From assembly GCA_030762935.1 (NCBI GenBank), contig CM060899.1, positions 63,600,501 to 63,664,500 on the forward strand: 64,000 nucleotides of DNA, in the 5' to 3' direction. This stretch comes from Hymenopus coronatus. Taxonomy: Eukaryota > Arthropoda > Insecta > Mantodea > Hymenopodidae. The notes below the pieces were generated by a model. The model saw nothing but the letters and a program-made list of their open reading frames with translations, had not been told where the DNA came from and ran no database searches. Both the position numbers and the translations under genes were made by a program. This document shows positions 21,709 to 33,084 of the stretch, piece by piece (within the stretch, counting starts at the first letter, position 1; each line of letters begins with the position of its first letter).

Positions 21709-22560
21709 AAATCTGATGTGTACCATTCACATGACTTTCTCTATATCCCTGCAACAAATAATTCTTAAAAAGCTTATGCTTCTATTTACTTTATGCTAAT
21801 CAGAAAAAATTAGCAGAAATAGTCTTATTACTCGCTTCCTTGTAAGTAGAAGCGAAATAAGGGAGTACCATAGGTTAAAGTGATAGTCAAAAGCTGGTTG
21901 CTATGTCAATGAAGTTCCTTTGTTTATACGGATAGGAGTTGACAAGTTCCTGTATGAGAAAAGTATACGTTTTTCATAGCAGAAACCAAAAAAAAAAAAA
22001 AAAAACGGAAGTCACAAAAACGACGAACTCCACGAAAAAAATGTATATAACCTAAATTGTATGTTTTATTGCGAGCTACATTTTCTGTGGAGTAAGTTTT
22101 TGTCCATCTCTTACGGTTTAGCAGTTATTCAAAAGTTAGTAAAATTCATTCGGAATAAACTACTCTTCAGAGGCTATTCCCAGAAAATTCAAGATATACA
22201 TTTTATTTGCCAGGTAAATATGTTTAATATACGAAATTTTAATCAAAATCGTTGGTCATTTTTGAGAAAATAAAAATTTTCCAAAAAAGTTCCATGTAAA
22301 GGGTAGTTTGGGGTGGGGGGATTTTTCTCAAAATCTTCGAGTCGCATCCCTGGAAGATACTAAACTTAAATACCAAGTTTGGTATTTTACCGACTTTTCG
22401 TTTCTGAGTTATGACGGACCCTTTTGTGAGAATGCTTTTTTTGGTTATTGGGGACCCTAAAACATATATTTCCAGTGAAATCTCGGTATCGAATTTTTGG
22501 GTGGAGTGCAATACTTTCTCTATACACTATGTACATAGTGCGTATGGAGAAAGTAAAAAT
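21709..22560 (+). mobile_element. SHE element, subfamily A, full length
   Basis: Body 21713-22554 (842 bp) with AAAT at the head and AAAAAT (22555-22560) at the tail. Subterminal motifs are ACTTTCTCTATA at the head and the complement of ACTTTCTCCATA at the tail, both ATA variants. The palindrome CACTATGTACATAGTG is exact. A 17-base A run (21990-22006) interrupts the middle. Confidence 0.87.
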
Positions 22561-22721
22561 AGGCTATACCGTTCAACTTGACGTGTTACAACCAGATGGA
22601 GCCATAAATCTACGAGGAACTGCTTTACTATTCCTTACCAGCCTAAGACATAGCTCACAATATCGGTACTTCTACTTGCAACCGGCTGTAAACGCCAAAA
22701 CCACACTCCACATAACTGCGT

Positions 22722-23563
22722 ACTGGATTGCATAGGGTTTTAGTGGTTTTATTGTTGTTTAAATGCTTGTCGTATTTCCCCCAACCTCATACATACAAGC
22801 AATTACAACTTTTTACTTTCTCTACACGTACTATGTACATAGTGTATAGAGAAGGTATTTTATTCCACCCAAAAATTCGATACCGAGATTTCACCGGATG
22901 TATATGTTTTGGGACCCCCTGAATCAATAAAGAAAAGAATTTTTAGAAAAATGTTTGTATGTGTAAGGACAGCATAGCTCAAAAATAAAGCCTGTTAAAT
23001 ACCAAACTTGGTATTTAAGTTTGGTATCTTCCAAGGATGCGACACAAAGATTTTTAAGAGAACCCCCCAACCCCAAACTACCCTTCATATGAAAAAAATT
23101 TCGAAAATTTTGATTTTCTCAAAAATGGCTCAAAGGATTTTGATTAAAACACCACATATTAAAGCAATTTTCATCACAAATAAAATGTATATCTTGAAAT
23201 TTCTGCGAATAGCTTCTGAAGACTTGTTCATTATGATGAATTTTACTGAATTTTGCATAACTACTAAACCGTAAGAGATGAACAAAGACTTACCATACAC
23301 AAAATGTAGAGCACGTTAAAACATCCAATTTATGTTACATACATTTTTTCGTGGAGTTTATCGTTTTTGAGATATGCCTTAATATTGGTTTCAGCTTTAA
23401 AAAACGTAATCTCTTCTCATACAGAAATTTGTCAATTCTTGTCCATACAAACAAAGGAACATCAGTCACATAGCAACCAGCTTTTGACTGTCACTTTAAC
23501 CTATGGTACTCCCTTATATCGCTTCTACTTACAAGGAAGCAAGTAATAAGACTATTTCGTGAA
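22722..23563 (-). mobile_element. SHE element, reverse, with shared flank
   Basis: The tail at 22808-22850 (TTTTTACTTTCTCTACACG, exact palindrome) leads back through the central block to about 23563, where the head is cut. The 88 bases before it (22722-22808, ACTGGATTGCATAGGG start) recur beside the SHE fragment at 24068, so flank and element were duplicated together or both copies sit in one older repeat. Confidence 0.78.
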
Positions 23564-23978
23564 TCTATCCCATTTTAATATTCATTATTCTCTAGGTCGA
23601 GACCCCATAGTCAGAATTTCATTAGTAAAAAAGAAATTTCATGAAGTGATTATGGGTGATTGATCAAAGTCAGATGAAGTCTTGTGTATGCTTCTTAAGA
23701 ACTTCGAGATATCACTGGAGATAGCTGAGATGCTAACGAAGCAAGATATATCAACTAACATTCTTAACACCTGATTTTAGTTTCTTGATATCTGTATTAG
23801 GTGCAGAGGTACATATATCACATAATAGCTTCAAATACGCATAGTACAAAATGGCGCACGAAAAACTGACCTCGTATACAGTCTGCTCGCGCGCCAGTCC
23901 CACCCGTTGAGGTGGGAATTTATTCCCAGTTGTTGAATTATTTATCAGTGTATGTTTTACAATAAATATGTGAGTTTA
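23564..23978. other. Unassigned DNA
   Basis: About 415 bases between two duplicated SHE flanks. No frame, repeat terminus or RNA signature is recognised. Confidence 0.4.
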
Positions 23979-24283
23979 TTACTGGATTGCATAAAGTTTT
24001 AGTAGCTTTATTGTTGTTTAAGTGCTTGGCGTATTTCCCCCAACTTCGTACGTACAACTAATTACAATTTTTTACTTTCTCTACACGTACTATGTACATA
24101 GTGTATAGAGAAGGTATTGTATTCCACCCAAAAATTCGATGTCGGGATTTCACCGGAAATACAAATGTTTTAAAACCCCCTGAGTCAAAAAAAAAAAAAA
24201 AAAAGAATCAGAAATAGGTGTGTGTATGTGTGTCTGTGGACAGCATAGCTCAAAAACGAAAAGACCGTTAAATACCAAACTTA
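23979..24283 (-). repeat. SHE 3' fragment with duplicated flank
   Basis: 23979-24067 repeats 22722-22808 with a few changes. 24068-24283 is the reversed SHE tail with exact palindrome, an A run (24187-24204) and the GTGTGTATGTGTGTC stretch. It stops at ACCAAACTTACC. It represents a partial second copy of the preceding locus. Confidence 0.75.
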
Positions 24284-24342
24284 CCTGGAGCATTCCCATC
24301 ACTTCATTAATTAATAGAATACAACAAAGAATTCATTGAACA

Positions 24343-24560
24343 ACGCCGTGGCCGAGTGGTTAGACTACACGTCTCTCACCCAGGTTCGATTCCAAGAGAC
24401 CACATGTGAGATTTATGGTGGACAAAGCGGCGCAGGGGAGGGGTTTCTCCGGATTCCCCCGCCATCGCATTCCACTGGTGCTCCATCTTCATTCCATGTA
24501 TCACCAGTGTTCGCCTGCGGTTCTATAGTAGTAAAAGCGGGCGTTAACACTATCAAAAAC
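24343..24560 (+). repeat. tRNA-derived SINE (family S1), short form
   Basis: Clear head: GTGGCCGAGTGGTTAGAC (A box of the tRNA-Ser/Leu type) and AGGTTCGATTCC (box B) at 24397-24408, then CACATGTGAGATTTATGG. The body holds CCGCCATCGCATTCCACTGG, CTCCATCTTCATTCC and TTCGCCTGCGG, shared with 8344-8450 and 18980-19085 in the opposite orientation. It directly precedes a SHE head. Confidence 0.8.
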
Positions 24561-24877
24561 ATCTGACGTGTTCCATTCACATGCCTTTCTCTAGCTGATC
24601 CACAAATAAACCTTTTATCCGAAAGATTAATCTTTTATCTACATCATCTAATCCAGATAAACATAAGCAGAATTAGTCTTATCACTAGCTTCCTTATAAG
24701 TAGAAGGGAAATAAGGAATGCGCAGGCTAAAGCGACAGTCAGGTCCTTTAAAAGCTAGTCGCTATGTGAAATAATTGAAATTTGCTTGCCAGGAGTAAAT
24801 AAACGAGAAACGAGAAAAAATATCTTCCCGTTTGAGAAAAGTTAAAGTAGCTTAAAATTAAAAACAGTAATCACATA

Positions 24878-25574
24878 GACACGTTGTTAATGAACTATAC
24901 CGAAATATTTTCACAGAATATGTAGATTACTTAAATAAGTAATTTGAGATAGGAGACTTATGGCCTGTTTTTTGAAATGTCGAAGTAACGTAAGTTCTGA
25001 AGTGCCAGTACGCCACTGGCTAATTTATCAACCATTCGAGAGCATAACAAGAAAAACGAAGGGACATATTACGACGTACCTCTCTAGCGTAGTGGTTACG
25101 ATACTGGCTTTCAAGTGAAAGATAGCTTCAGAGTTCGGGTCTCGTTCACGTATCGCGGCACTTCGTCTGGAATCACAAAAATAATAATAAAAAAACATTT
25201 ACTCTACGACAGGAAACATTTTTTACTCTATGACATAACTCAAGAACATAGTTAATGAATGCTCAGTGTCGCACTGTCAAGTGATTAGTTCGAGATTTTA
25301 CAGATTTTTGCGACATTAAATCTTGAGAACGCTAGTAACGAGCTGCTAAAAATTGATATCTCTATACTCGAGCAGCAGTTTTAAAGACATGCAAGCACTT
25401 TTTTCAACTTGCTTTGCTTTAATACCGACTTAGCAGCACCTGATACCCACACGTTTAACGCTATGTAGTTGCGTTATGTTTATCCGGGGACCATGCATCC
25501 CCGATCTCAAATTACTTATATCAGTCACGTGCACAATCTCGCAAATTATTTCGGTGTAGTTCATTAACATCCTG
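24878..25574. mobile_element. Large MITE (family M2), copy 1, with tRNA-like module
   Basis: The ends are imperfect inverted repeats: left GTTAATGAACTATACCGAAA and right complement GTTAATGAACTACACCGAAA, extending to AAGTAATTTGAGAT on both sides. TA lies at 24876-24877 and 25575-25576. The interior (25078-25150) contains a tRNA-like unit, CTAGCGTAGTGGTTACGATA with a GAGTTCGGGTCTCG box B. The second copy is at about 43090-43851. No transposase is present. Confidence 0.75.
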
Positions 25575-25582
25575 TATATTAA

Positions 25583-25930
25583 CAATATAAGGGTCGTCTC
25601 CTTAGCGCGGTGGTAGCAGCTGCATGCCAAGCGGGAGACCTGGGTTCGATTCCCGGTACCGGCGTGGGGATTTTTCCCCCGCTGTAAGACCTGGCCCGGG
25701 GTACACTCAGCCTCGTGAGGTCCCTGGGGACCGATTGAGGAGCTACTTGATGAAGAAGTAGCGGCTCCAGGTCAAGAGGACCGCAAAATCGGCCGGGGGT
25801 TGGAGGCGCTGACCACGTCTCACCCTCCAATACTGCACCCCATCTATAACGTCTGTTCTGGATCGAGAAGGGGCACGCAGCGGCCGGGCGGTAGGCCAAG
25901 GTTCCGCTTGAGTGTCGTGCCAGGGAGTTG

Positions 25931-25988
<58 letters not shown>
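25583..25988 (+). repeat. tRNA-derived SINE (family S2) with (TTA)n tail
   Basis: The head CCTTAGCGCGGTGGTAGCAG (A box) and GGGTTCGATTCCCGG (box B) is an excellent tRNA-like promoter. The body includes CTCAGCCTCGTGAGGTCCC and GAAGTAGCGGCTCCAGGTC; the tail is GTTGTTATT followed by about 18 TTA units (25930-25988). A reverse copy is at 51095-51385. The long poly-Asn and poly-Tyr frames are artefacts of the tail. Confidence 0.9.
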
Positions 25989-25991
<3 letters not shown>

Positions 25992-26214
25992 ACAAATTAC
26001 GTGCTTAACGAGATCTCTTACAGTTTACTAGTTATAAAAAAAGTCATCAAGAGCAAAGACGTCTTCATAGACTATTCCCAGAAAATTCAAGATATGCATA
26101 TTATTTGTGATGTAAATATCTTTAATATACAGTATTTTATTCAAAATCATTAGTCATCTTTGAGAAAAACAAAATGTTCGAAGATGTTTGCATGTAAAGG
26201 GTAGTTGAATTTTG

Positions 26215-26815
26215 AGAAAACTACAAAGATTTTTACAAAAATTGCCCACCCAAAACTACCATTTATTGCAAAAAAATTCGAAAATTTGATTTTCTCAAAA
26301 ATGGATCTAACGATTTTAATTAAAACTCCATATGCTTTAAGATATGCTTTTCCATGGCAAATTAACTGCATCTATTGAATTTTCGGGAATAGGGTCTGAA
26401 GGGCTGTTAATTGTGAGTGACTTTTGCGTAACTGGTAAACCATAAGAGTTTGAGGAAGTCTTGCTACGCAAAAATTGTGGAGCATTGCTGAGATATTACC
26501 TGTTATTGGCTTCTATTTTAAAATAGTTACACTTCTCCATTTCTGCTACTGTTTATTTCAATGCGGATCGTTATTCGTTTTTCTCTCTCGTGTTCAAGCA
26601 TGAGAAATAAATCACATAACGATTAGCTCTTAGAAGGCGTGACTATCGCTTTAGCCTAGTGTATTCTGTTATATCTACAAGGAAATGCGTAACAAAAGAT
26701 TGATGCTGTTGTTTGTCTATCTCTATTAGAATGAAGTGGTTAGAATAATCATCTTTTGTAAGAACAGTTTGTTGCAGAATAAGAAGAGCAAGTCAGGTGG
26801 ATGGAACACATCAAA
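26215..26815 (-). repeat. SHE element, reverse, tail missing
   Basis: Reversed central block (TTCTCAAAAATGGATCTAACG) through to a head near 26812 (TGATGTGTTCCATCCACCTG in reverse). The subterminal motif is degraded. It stands tail-first against the forward copy ending at 26208, forming an inverted arrangement. Confidence 0.7.
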
Positions 26816-26843
26816 ACAGATCAGATATTTTTAATAATAACAT

Positions 26844-27578
26844 ATTTTTACCTTCTCTACACATACTGTGTGCACAGTGTATAGAGAAGGTATTGTGCAC
26901 CCAAAAATTCGATACCAAGATTTCACCGAAAATTTAAGTTTTGAGACTCCCTGAACCCACAAAACAAAAAAAACAAAAAAAAAAAAAAAACTTGGCATGT
27001 TCAGTATCTTCCAAGGATGCGACACGAAGATGTTCAAGAAAATACTCTAACAATTTTTATTAAAATTTCTTATATTAAAGATATTTACATGACAAATATT
27101 CTTGAATATTCTGAGAATAGCCTCTGAAGACATCTTTATTCTGGATGAATTTTGCGGAATTTTGAATAACTGGTAAACTGTAAGATATAGACAAAAATTT
27201 ACTTAACTAAAAACGTAGAACTTGTTAAAACACACAAGTTATGCTATATACCTTTTTCTCGTGGAGTTGGCTGTGTTTAAGATATTCCTTGTTATTGGTT
27301 TCAGTGTGAAAATATTTAAACTTTTCTCATACAGGAACTTGCCAACGCTTGGCCACGCAAAGTATCGGAGTTCTATCCCATAGCAGCCACATTTGAAAAC
27401 AGTTGACTGTCGGTTTAGCCTAGTGCATTCGTTTATTTCCCTTCTACTTATAAGGAACTAAGTAATAAGAGCATTTTTGCTAATGTTTATCTCAGATGGC
27501 ATATAGATAAAATAATAAACTTATTTACACTAATTTGTTACAAAGATGTAGAGAAAGTCATGAAAATGCAGTATTTTT
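26844..27578 (-). mobile_element. SHE element, subfamily A, reverse, internally shortened
   Basis: ATTTTT lies at 26844-26849 and again at 27573-27578, framing a 723-bp body. The tail CCTTCTCTACACATAC has a full palindrome; the head motif is GACTTTCTCTACATC in reverse. About 100 bases of the 3' third are gone and an A-rich run lies at 26958-26990. Confidence 0.8.
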
Positions 27579-27899
27579 CAGAACATGATGACCCTGCCCC
27601 ACTCTTCTTCCAAGTCTTTAAAGTTTGCAGTCAGGGGAATTGCGGTTGGAAACCAACTCTCGCTGTTGTCAAGTCTTCCACTTGCTGGTCCCTTAACTGA
27701 GGCGAAATTCTCGGCTTACAAGTAGTCTTTCCAAGAAACAGAGTTTACTAGGTTGCCTCTCATCCCTAGCACGCTTCGCTTTTGTTTGCTAATGGTTATT
27801 GCTCAGTAGTAGATGAGGAGCGGTCCCGTATGAGGCTATCAAGTTTTGGAAAAAACTAAATATAGGGAAGCTAAGAGTGAAGTGGTTGAGGAAAATTGT

Positions 27900-28245
27900 T
27901 CCACATAAAGGATTGGAGTGAGAACATTTTCCTTGGAAGATACTAAACCTAAATCTTCCTCAAATGGGAAGTCATTCAATTTTTTTCATCCTTTTCATGC
28001 AAAGAGAAGGGAATTTAAAAATATCACACAGCAACCAACTCTTAAAAGGTGTCACTATCGCTTTAGCCTAGTGTGTCACCTTATTTCGTAGTATTTACAA
28101 GGAAATATATAATAAAACCATTTTGCTAATGTTTATGTCTATTAAAATGCAGTAGTTCGAAGAATAAACTTTTGTACGAATAGTTTGTTACAAAATAGTG
28201 AATGAAGCAGGTAGAAAAAGCTGTGTGTTGTATTCACTTCTATAA
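27900..28245 (-). repeat. Strongly diverged SHE remnant
   Basis: Short blocks match the SHE consensus: TTGGAAGATACTAAACC at 27936 and, in reverse, TCGCTTTAGCCTAGTGTG and TTACAAGGAAATA near 28050-28100. The order is disturbed, so this is an old remnant. The 320 bases before it (27580-27900) are unassigned. Confidence 0.5.
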
Positions 28246-29265
28246 GCTTCCATCCTTACCTTTAGTTCCTCTCTTTCCTTAACAAGTTTTCGACATTTTT
28301 GATGTCTCAAAAATAGTTAATAACTCCATTTTAAAATATGTTAAAACTCTTCATTTACTCCATTGGGCCAGAAATAGCCTCTGATATAAATATTCAAAGA
28401 AACAGGCAAGACATTTGGTGATATGAAAATAACTTACTAACATTTTTTTCAAATATTTAGAGATGAATAAAGCAAATATTTGTATCAGCGCTTGAGGACA
28501 ATCTCATGATCCAGTATTTGCACTTTTTTCTCGTTATTTTCATGAGAAACATTTCTCGGTGTTTTTAGTATGAATATTATACCTTATCTAAGATTGTTTA
28601 CGTAACAGATCACGGTTGATCTTTCTCTGTGTGGTGTAATATGAGGGAAGAATATCGATCGCTCTGAAACTTCAATATATGTAACCAATCGTTTTTGTTT
28701 GCTTACATTATCTGATTAGGTTCAACTTAAAATGACATTATCATGCTTCATTTAAATTTGGTTTTATTGAACAAATACATAACTCAAACCACATGTAAGC
28801 ATTTCCACTTCCGTTCTTTGAAGTAAAAAACCACTCTAATTGCCTTTATAAAGGTGAAAAATTGAGATTAAATCTCAGCAATTAAAACACCTTCAAATCA
28901 GGAATTAAGATAACTTGTCTCCTTTGATACACTGCAGTAACGTTCGTCGCTTGGGAAGATGATTTAGAGATCGCCGATGATATAATCCCTCGCCGCTTTG
29001 GCAACTTATCTAGTTGCGGCGTAAATTAAATGGATATCTTGCTATTTCAACATATGTAAAGCCAATAACTGCATAAAAGAAAGCGACTGAATCGGTCCCT
29101 CGTTTCCTCACTGCGAGAGACGTGAATGCAGATCGGCGGTGTAAGAGTTGTACTAAACACAGGAGAAACATAATCTCGGACGTTCAAAACACGTTAGACC
29201 CTTAAAGTTATGCTTCATTAATGACTATATTACTAGCCAGCGGACAAAATTATGTATATTTATTG
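28246..29265. other. Unassigned AT-rich DNA
   Basis: About 1 kb with no repeats, frames above 60 codons, inverted ends or RNA signatures that I can recognise. Confidence 0.5.
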
Positions 29266-29267
29266 TT

Positions 29268-29660
29268 CTTATTAAATTAATGGTATATTGAAATACTTGA
29301 AAAAACTGTAAAAAAATAACAAATCAAAATTGCATTTCAATATTTTATTGAACATTGAGAAAAAATTAATTCTCGGTGTGAATAAATGGAAGGTTAAATC
29401 TAAGTTATATAGACAAAGCCTTCTTATACACTCTTTTGTTAATGAATCTTGCAATAGATTCTTTACTTGAAGTAGAACATGTCTTGAGTGTTACGTCATT
29501 TCCTAATTGTACTGTAAGTATTAATGACCTCTCAAAAAGTACTTATAGTGCTTGTTGGCATGGCAATTAGTAAATGAATTGTAAATTTAGCTTATATGAC
29601 CAAATATGTGTTCAGTAAGAATAACTTACATATCAAGTATTTCAAAAAACATCTCGCACT
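29268..29660 (-). repeat. Dispersed repeat C, copy 1
   Basis: Matches 40770-41250 in the opposite orientation over nearly its full length, including ACAAAAGAGTGTATAAGAAG, ATGTTCAATAAAATATT and ACAGTACAATTAGGAAATGA (read in reverse here). Copy 2 has about 165 extra bases after GGAAATGACGTAAC. A short shared frame (S-L-T-K-E-C-I-R-R-L-C) shows no known domain. Family unknown. Confidence 0.75.
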
Positions 29661-30110
29661 TATTCACCTGCCACACCGTAAATGTTGGCAGGCCTCACTA
29701 TCGCTTCATGTATCCAAGGTTTAGCATTTCAAACCTTCACCACTTCACAGTTTCGATTTGTCCTCTTACGCTGAAAACATGACCTGGCTCTGTCCTCTAA
29801 AGTTCTCCCACTTCGCACTGCACGTGGATCTCATTTTTCCAGCATGTACCTTTCGAGTAAAGACCACTTAAAGACTATTGACACATTTTTCCCGCTCAGC
29901 TGTTTCCAAGGCCAGGGTTTCACTGTCAGTACACTTTCCTTGTTGAGGTCACACCAATTCAATCTTCTTTTCCCCTCTCTCTTCCCTCCACATGCGATTT
30001 TATTGCGTGTCTTCTCTCGTTCTGATTCTCTGCGAACTCGGCATTCCGTAAAATCCACTACTCCGACTCATGTCCAATCCAACTGTATTTAACAAAATCA
30101 TTTTTATTTT
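29661..30110. other. Unassigned DNA with an 82-codon frame
   Basis: Frames exist on both strands (29844-30092 forward, 29831-30058 reverse), less AT-rich than the surroundings. Neither shows a motif I know. They could be a decayed element; not called as a gene. Confidence 0.35.
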
Positions 30111-30221
30111 CTTAGTCGGTTAAATACCAAACATGGTAGGTACTTAACATTTGAAGACAAATAACGAGCAATATCTCAGAAATGGTCTTATTTCTTGTTT
30201 CCTTGTAACTAGACGAGAATA

Positions 30222-31467
30222 CTAGGGTCGGCTGATAAGTCCCGGGCCTCTCAATGAAAACATAATCTCCAGAAAGGCTAATACACGTGTCATATTGGTG
30301 TTCTAATTTAAATAAACGATCTCTCTAGTGCGATTTATCAAGGTCCTCAAAATAGCTGTTTACCGTACCAATGACCCCCTCGTTGCTGTGAAATCTTCGT
30401 CCTCCAAGACATTTTTTGAGGTTTGGGACCAGGTGGTAGTCGCTGGGTGCTAGATCAGGCGAATAGGGTGGATGTTTAAGCAATTCCAACTTTAATTCGC
30501 ACAGTTATCCCATTGCAATGACTGAACGATAGGCTGGAGCATTGTCGTGATGAAACAAGATTTTTTTCCCCCAAAATGAGGTATTTTTCTTTTCACCTCA
30601 TCACTCAAACGTTGCAATAAGCTTGCGTAGTAGTCACCAGTAATACTTTTACCCTTTTCCAGGTAATCAATAAAAATAATTCCCTGTACAATCCCAGAAA
30701 ACACTCGCCATAACCTTGTTAGCTGACAAAATTGACTTTGCCTTTTTGGAGTTGGTTCACCTGGCGCAATCCACTGTTTTGACTGTGATTTACTTTCTGG
30801 AGTGTAGTGTAGTGTAGTGATGTATCCATGGGTATAAGCTGTATAAAAATTCGCTGGGATTTTTACGGCAGGGCTCCACATTCTGAACAGAAACAGTTTT
30901 TCTGTGCAACTTTTGATCAGATGCCAATAAACGTGGCACCCATCTTGCACAGGCCTTGTGAAAGCCCAACACATTTCTTAAAATATGACCTGCACGTTCT
31001 TTTGATATGTTTACAGCCTCTGTTATCTCAACTTTAATCTGCGGTCTTCCAGTACTAAACGATGAATTTTTTCAATGATTTCTGGAGTTGTCACTTCTAC
31101 AGGTCATCCAGAGCGAGGCTCATCACTAGTGCTCGTACGTCCCATTTTAAACTCTGCAACCCACCTTTTAATCATTGAATATGAAGGGATAGAGTCTTTC
31201 AATGTACTGTCAATTTTCTCCTTGATTTCTTTAGGCGTTAAGCCTTTCAAATGGAAGTATTTAATCACTACTCGTTTTTCCAAATCCTCCATTTTCGTGA
31301 AAACTCAAGTTGTCTTGTTTAAAATGCTGTCATTCGAAAACTAAACAAGTTATTGGCCTGTAACTATGGATACCAGCTAGTCTAGAGTTAAATTATGCGA
31401 TGCTACTGTCTAACTGGTCTGGTGGCGCCATATCCGTGTGAGGCCCGGGACTTTCAGCCGACCCTCG
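30222..31467 (-). mobile_element. Mariner element, lineage 1, copy 1 (1,246 bp)
   Basis: Inverted ends of at least 28 bases containing GGGTCGGCTGATAAGTCCCG on the left and the complement on the right, TA duplicated at 30220-30221 and 31468-31469, and a decayed transposase on the reverse strand. The length is normal for a full mariner. A second, interrupted copy with the same ends is at 38630-40673. Confidence 0.93.
30300..31292 (-). pseudogene. Mariner transposase pseudogene (lineage 1)
   Basis: Starts MEDLEKRVVIKYF and includes the helix-turn-helix region (LTPKEIKEKID, SYSMIKRWVAEFKMGRTS) before a frame break near 31104. Later segments in other frames give ARWVPRLLASDQK, YTPESKSQSKQWIAPGEPTP, GIIFIDYLEKGKSITGDYYA, HHDNAPAYRSVIA (second catalytic Asp) and PPYSPDLAPSDYH (third Asp). 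The first catalytic Asp region is scrambled. The family cuts and pastes DNA at TA; this copy cannot make active enzyme. Confidence 0.92.
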
Positions 31468-31535
31468 TACACTAGGCTAAATCGATAGTCAAATTTCTTA
31501 AAAACTGGTCGATATGTGAACAATTGAAGTTCGGA

Positions 31536-31662
31536 ATGTCTCGTTGATCGAATGGTCAGCGAGGTGACTACTCAACCGAAGCTCCCGGTTTTGATTCCCG
31601 GATGGGGCGAGGGATTTTTCTCTAATCGGAATGATTCCCTATCCCCCACAGTCAGGAAGTAT
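31536..31662 (+). repeat. tRNA-like SINE head, truncated
   Basis: CGTTGATCGAATGGTCAGCG (A-box region) and CCCGGTTTTGATTCCCGG (box B) about 40 bases apart, then GGGGCGAGGGATTTTTCTC. It stops at the TA where mariner lineage 2 begins, so either the SINE was 3' truncated earlier or the rest lies elsewhere. No partner in the window. Confidence 0.6.
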
Positions 31663-31664
31663 TA

Positions 31665-32895
31665 CGAGGGGCATTATTTATATTCTGAGCCACTCTGATT
31701 GTTGTTTGTGCCATCTGGTGTTTCCACTGGAAAGTTTGACATTGTTGATCTTAACCTCCTTCAAATATTTTGTCACTAGAGCGTTATTTGTGTTGTTTAC
31801 TGTGACTTTAAAATTGTGTTTCAGCTAAAAGTTGGAATTAATTTTGAATATGTTCGTGCGATGATTTATTATGATTTTTGACGTAGATTATCAAAACAAA
31901 AGCGCACCGATTAACTACTACTACATTTGGCGATGAAGATCTGTCCTTTGTTACTGTGAAACGCTGGTATAACGAGTTTTATCGTGACCGCCGTTCGCTC
32001 ACGAACGAAATTCGTGAAGGTCGTCCAAAATCAGCTGTTGTGCCAGAAAACATCGATGCTGTACAAAAACTGATAGTGCAAGATCGTCATGCCACATACT
32101 GTGATATAGAGGCAATCCCAGGCATTAGTTCCATTAGCAGATATAAAATATGCATGATCATTTAGCCGTGAAAAAGGTTTTCTCTCGTTGCAGCCCACAC
32201 AATTTGACATAATCTCAAAAGGATGTTCGTGTCGATTGGTGTACACAAATGCTCAAGAAATACAATAGTGGGGCTTCAAAAGACATATAAGATTGTAACA
32301 GGTGACGGATCATAGATCTATGCACGAGCCGGAATGTAAACAGCATTTGACTGTATGGATGTTTCAAAATGAACCACATACAACAATTGTTTGCACTCCA
32401 AGCAATTCCAAACAAATGAACGCCTGTTTTTTCAGAAAAAAACTGACCATGTGGCAACAGTGTCTTTGGAGAAATGTGAAACGGACAATTCTGAATGGTA
32501 CACAAGCATTTGTTTGCCGGAAATCTTCGGTGAAAACAAGCAAGTGGCTCTTTCTTCATCAAGAAAATGTGAGCGCTCACTCATCTCGTCTAACAACCGA
32601 CTATATGAACACTCAGAAAATTGAATTGATGACTCTTCCGCCATACAGTTCTGATTTCTCACTCAATGACTTCCTTTTATTCCCGAACATCAAGAATAAA
32701 ATGCGTGGACAACGACTTTCGTCGGTAGAAGAAGCCGTTGATGTATTAAAAAACCATGTTTTGGAGATTCTCAAGGAGATTAGAAAATTTCTATTGATCA
32801 TAAAGGAGAATATTTCGAGAAAAAATAAAGCAATTTTCAATGAGAAATTACTGTTTTTTTATTATATAAGCTCAAAATATAAATAGTATCCCTCA
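31665..32895 (+). mobile_element. Mariner element, lineage 2 (Mos1-like), 1,231 bp
   Basis: Imperfect inverted ends of about 26 bases: CGAGGGGCATTATTTATATT on the left against the complement of AATATAAATAGTATCCCTCA on the right. TA flanks at 31663-31664 and 32896-32897. The interior carries a forward transposase pseudogene. Different ends and protein from lineage 1, only about 200 bases away. Confidence 0.88.
31860..32790 (+). pseudogene. Mos1-like mariner transposase pseudogene
   Basis: An N-terminal segment (VTVKRWYNEFYRDRRSL, REGRPKSAVVPENIDAVQ, DRHATYCDIEAIPGIS) is followed by frame breaks. The C-terminal frame (32302-32886) holds QNEPHTTIV, KQMNACFF, FLHQENVSAHSS, LTTDYMNTQKIELM, PPYSSDFSLNDFLLFP and RGQRLSSVEEAVD. 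The first catalytic motif region reads TGDGS-stop-IY. The second catalytic Asp, normally in LHHDNASSH, is Glu here. This closely resembles the mariner transposases also found in insect SETMAR-like entries. Inactive. Confidence 0.9.
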
Positions 32896-33084
32896 TATGT
32901 CAGAGTGAATGCGCGTGTGCTTGAAGAAAATAAAATGATAAAACCCAATGTTCAAAAACCTAAGTCAACGAATTGTTTCTTAAGCCAAAGCCATAGGTGT
33001 TAAAGGGAGGTATATAAATTAAACAACTACCTTAAAAAAGTTGAAGTTCGATTTGTCTTGCATTGCCAGTAAAACAAATGAGAG

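Larger units (their letters stand above)
24562..26208 (+). mobile_element. SHE element interrupted by a MITE and a SINE
   Basis: The head (CTGACGTGTTCCATTCACATG, CCTTTCTCTAGCTG) starts near 24566 and runs to about 24876. A 697-bp MITE and a 400-bp SINE follow. The copy resumes at 25989 (CTTAACGAGATCTCTTACAG) through the central block to 26208. About 45 bases of consensus are missing at the break and the tail is absent. Both inserts are therefore younger than this SHE copy. Confidence 0.7.
30160..31530 (+). repeat. SHE fragment split by mariner copy 1
   Basis: 30170-30221 (ATCTCAGAAATGG, then TCTTATTTCTTGTTTCCTTG and ACTAGACGAGAATA) and 31468-31530 (TACACTAGGCTAAATCGATAG, GAACAATTGAAGTTCGG) are consecutive parts of the SHE 5' region. 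The mariner sits exactly between them with a TA on each side, so it inserted into an existing SHE. Confidence 0.7.

Noticed and set aside
24343..24410. Functional tRNA-Ser/Leu gene
   Set aside because: The A and B boxes are good but the sequence continues into a body repeated at 8344 and 18980, without a closing acceptor stem; this is a SINE.
25579..25995. Poly-Asn and poly-Tyr frames of 117-138 codons
   Set aside because: They are translations of a SINE and its TTA microsatellite tail.
29831..30092. Overlapping 75- and 82-codon frames as a host exon
   Set aside because: No acceptor or donor pattern, no recognised motif, and frames are open on both strands.
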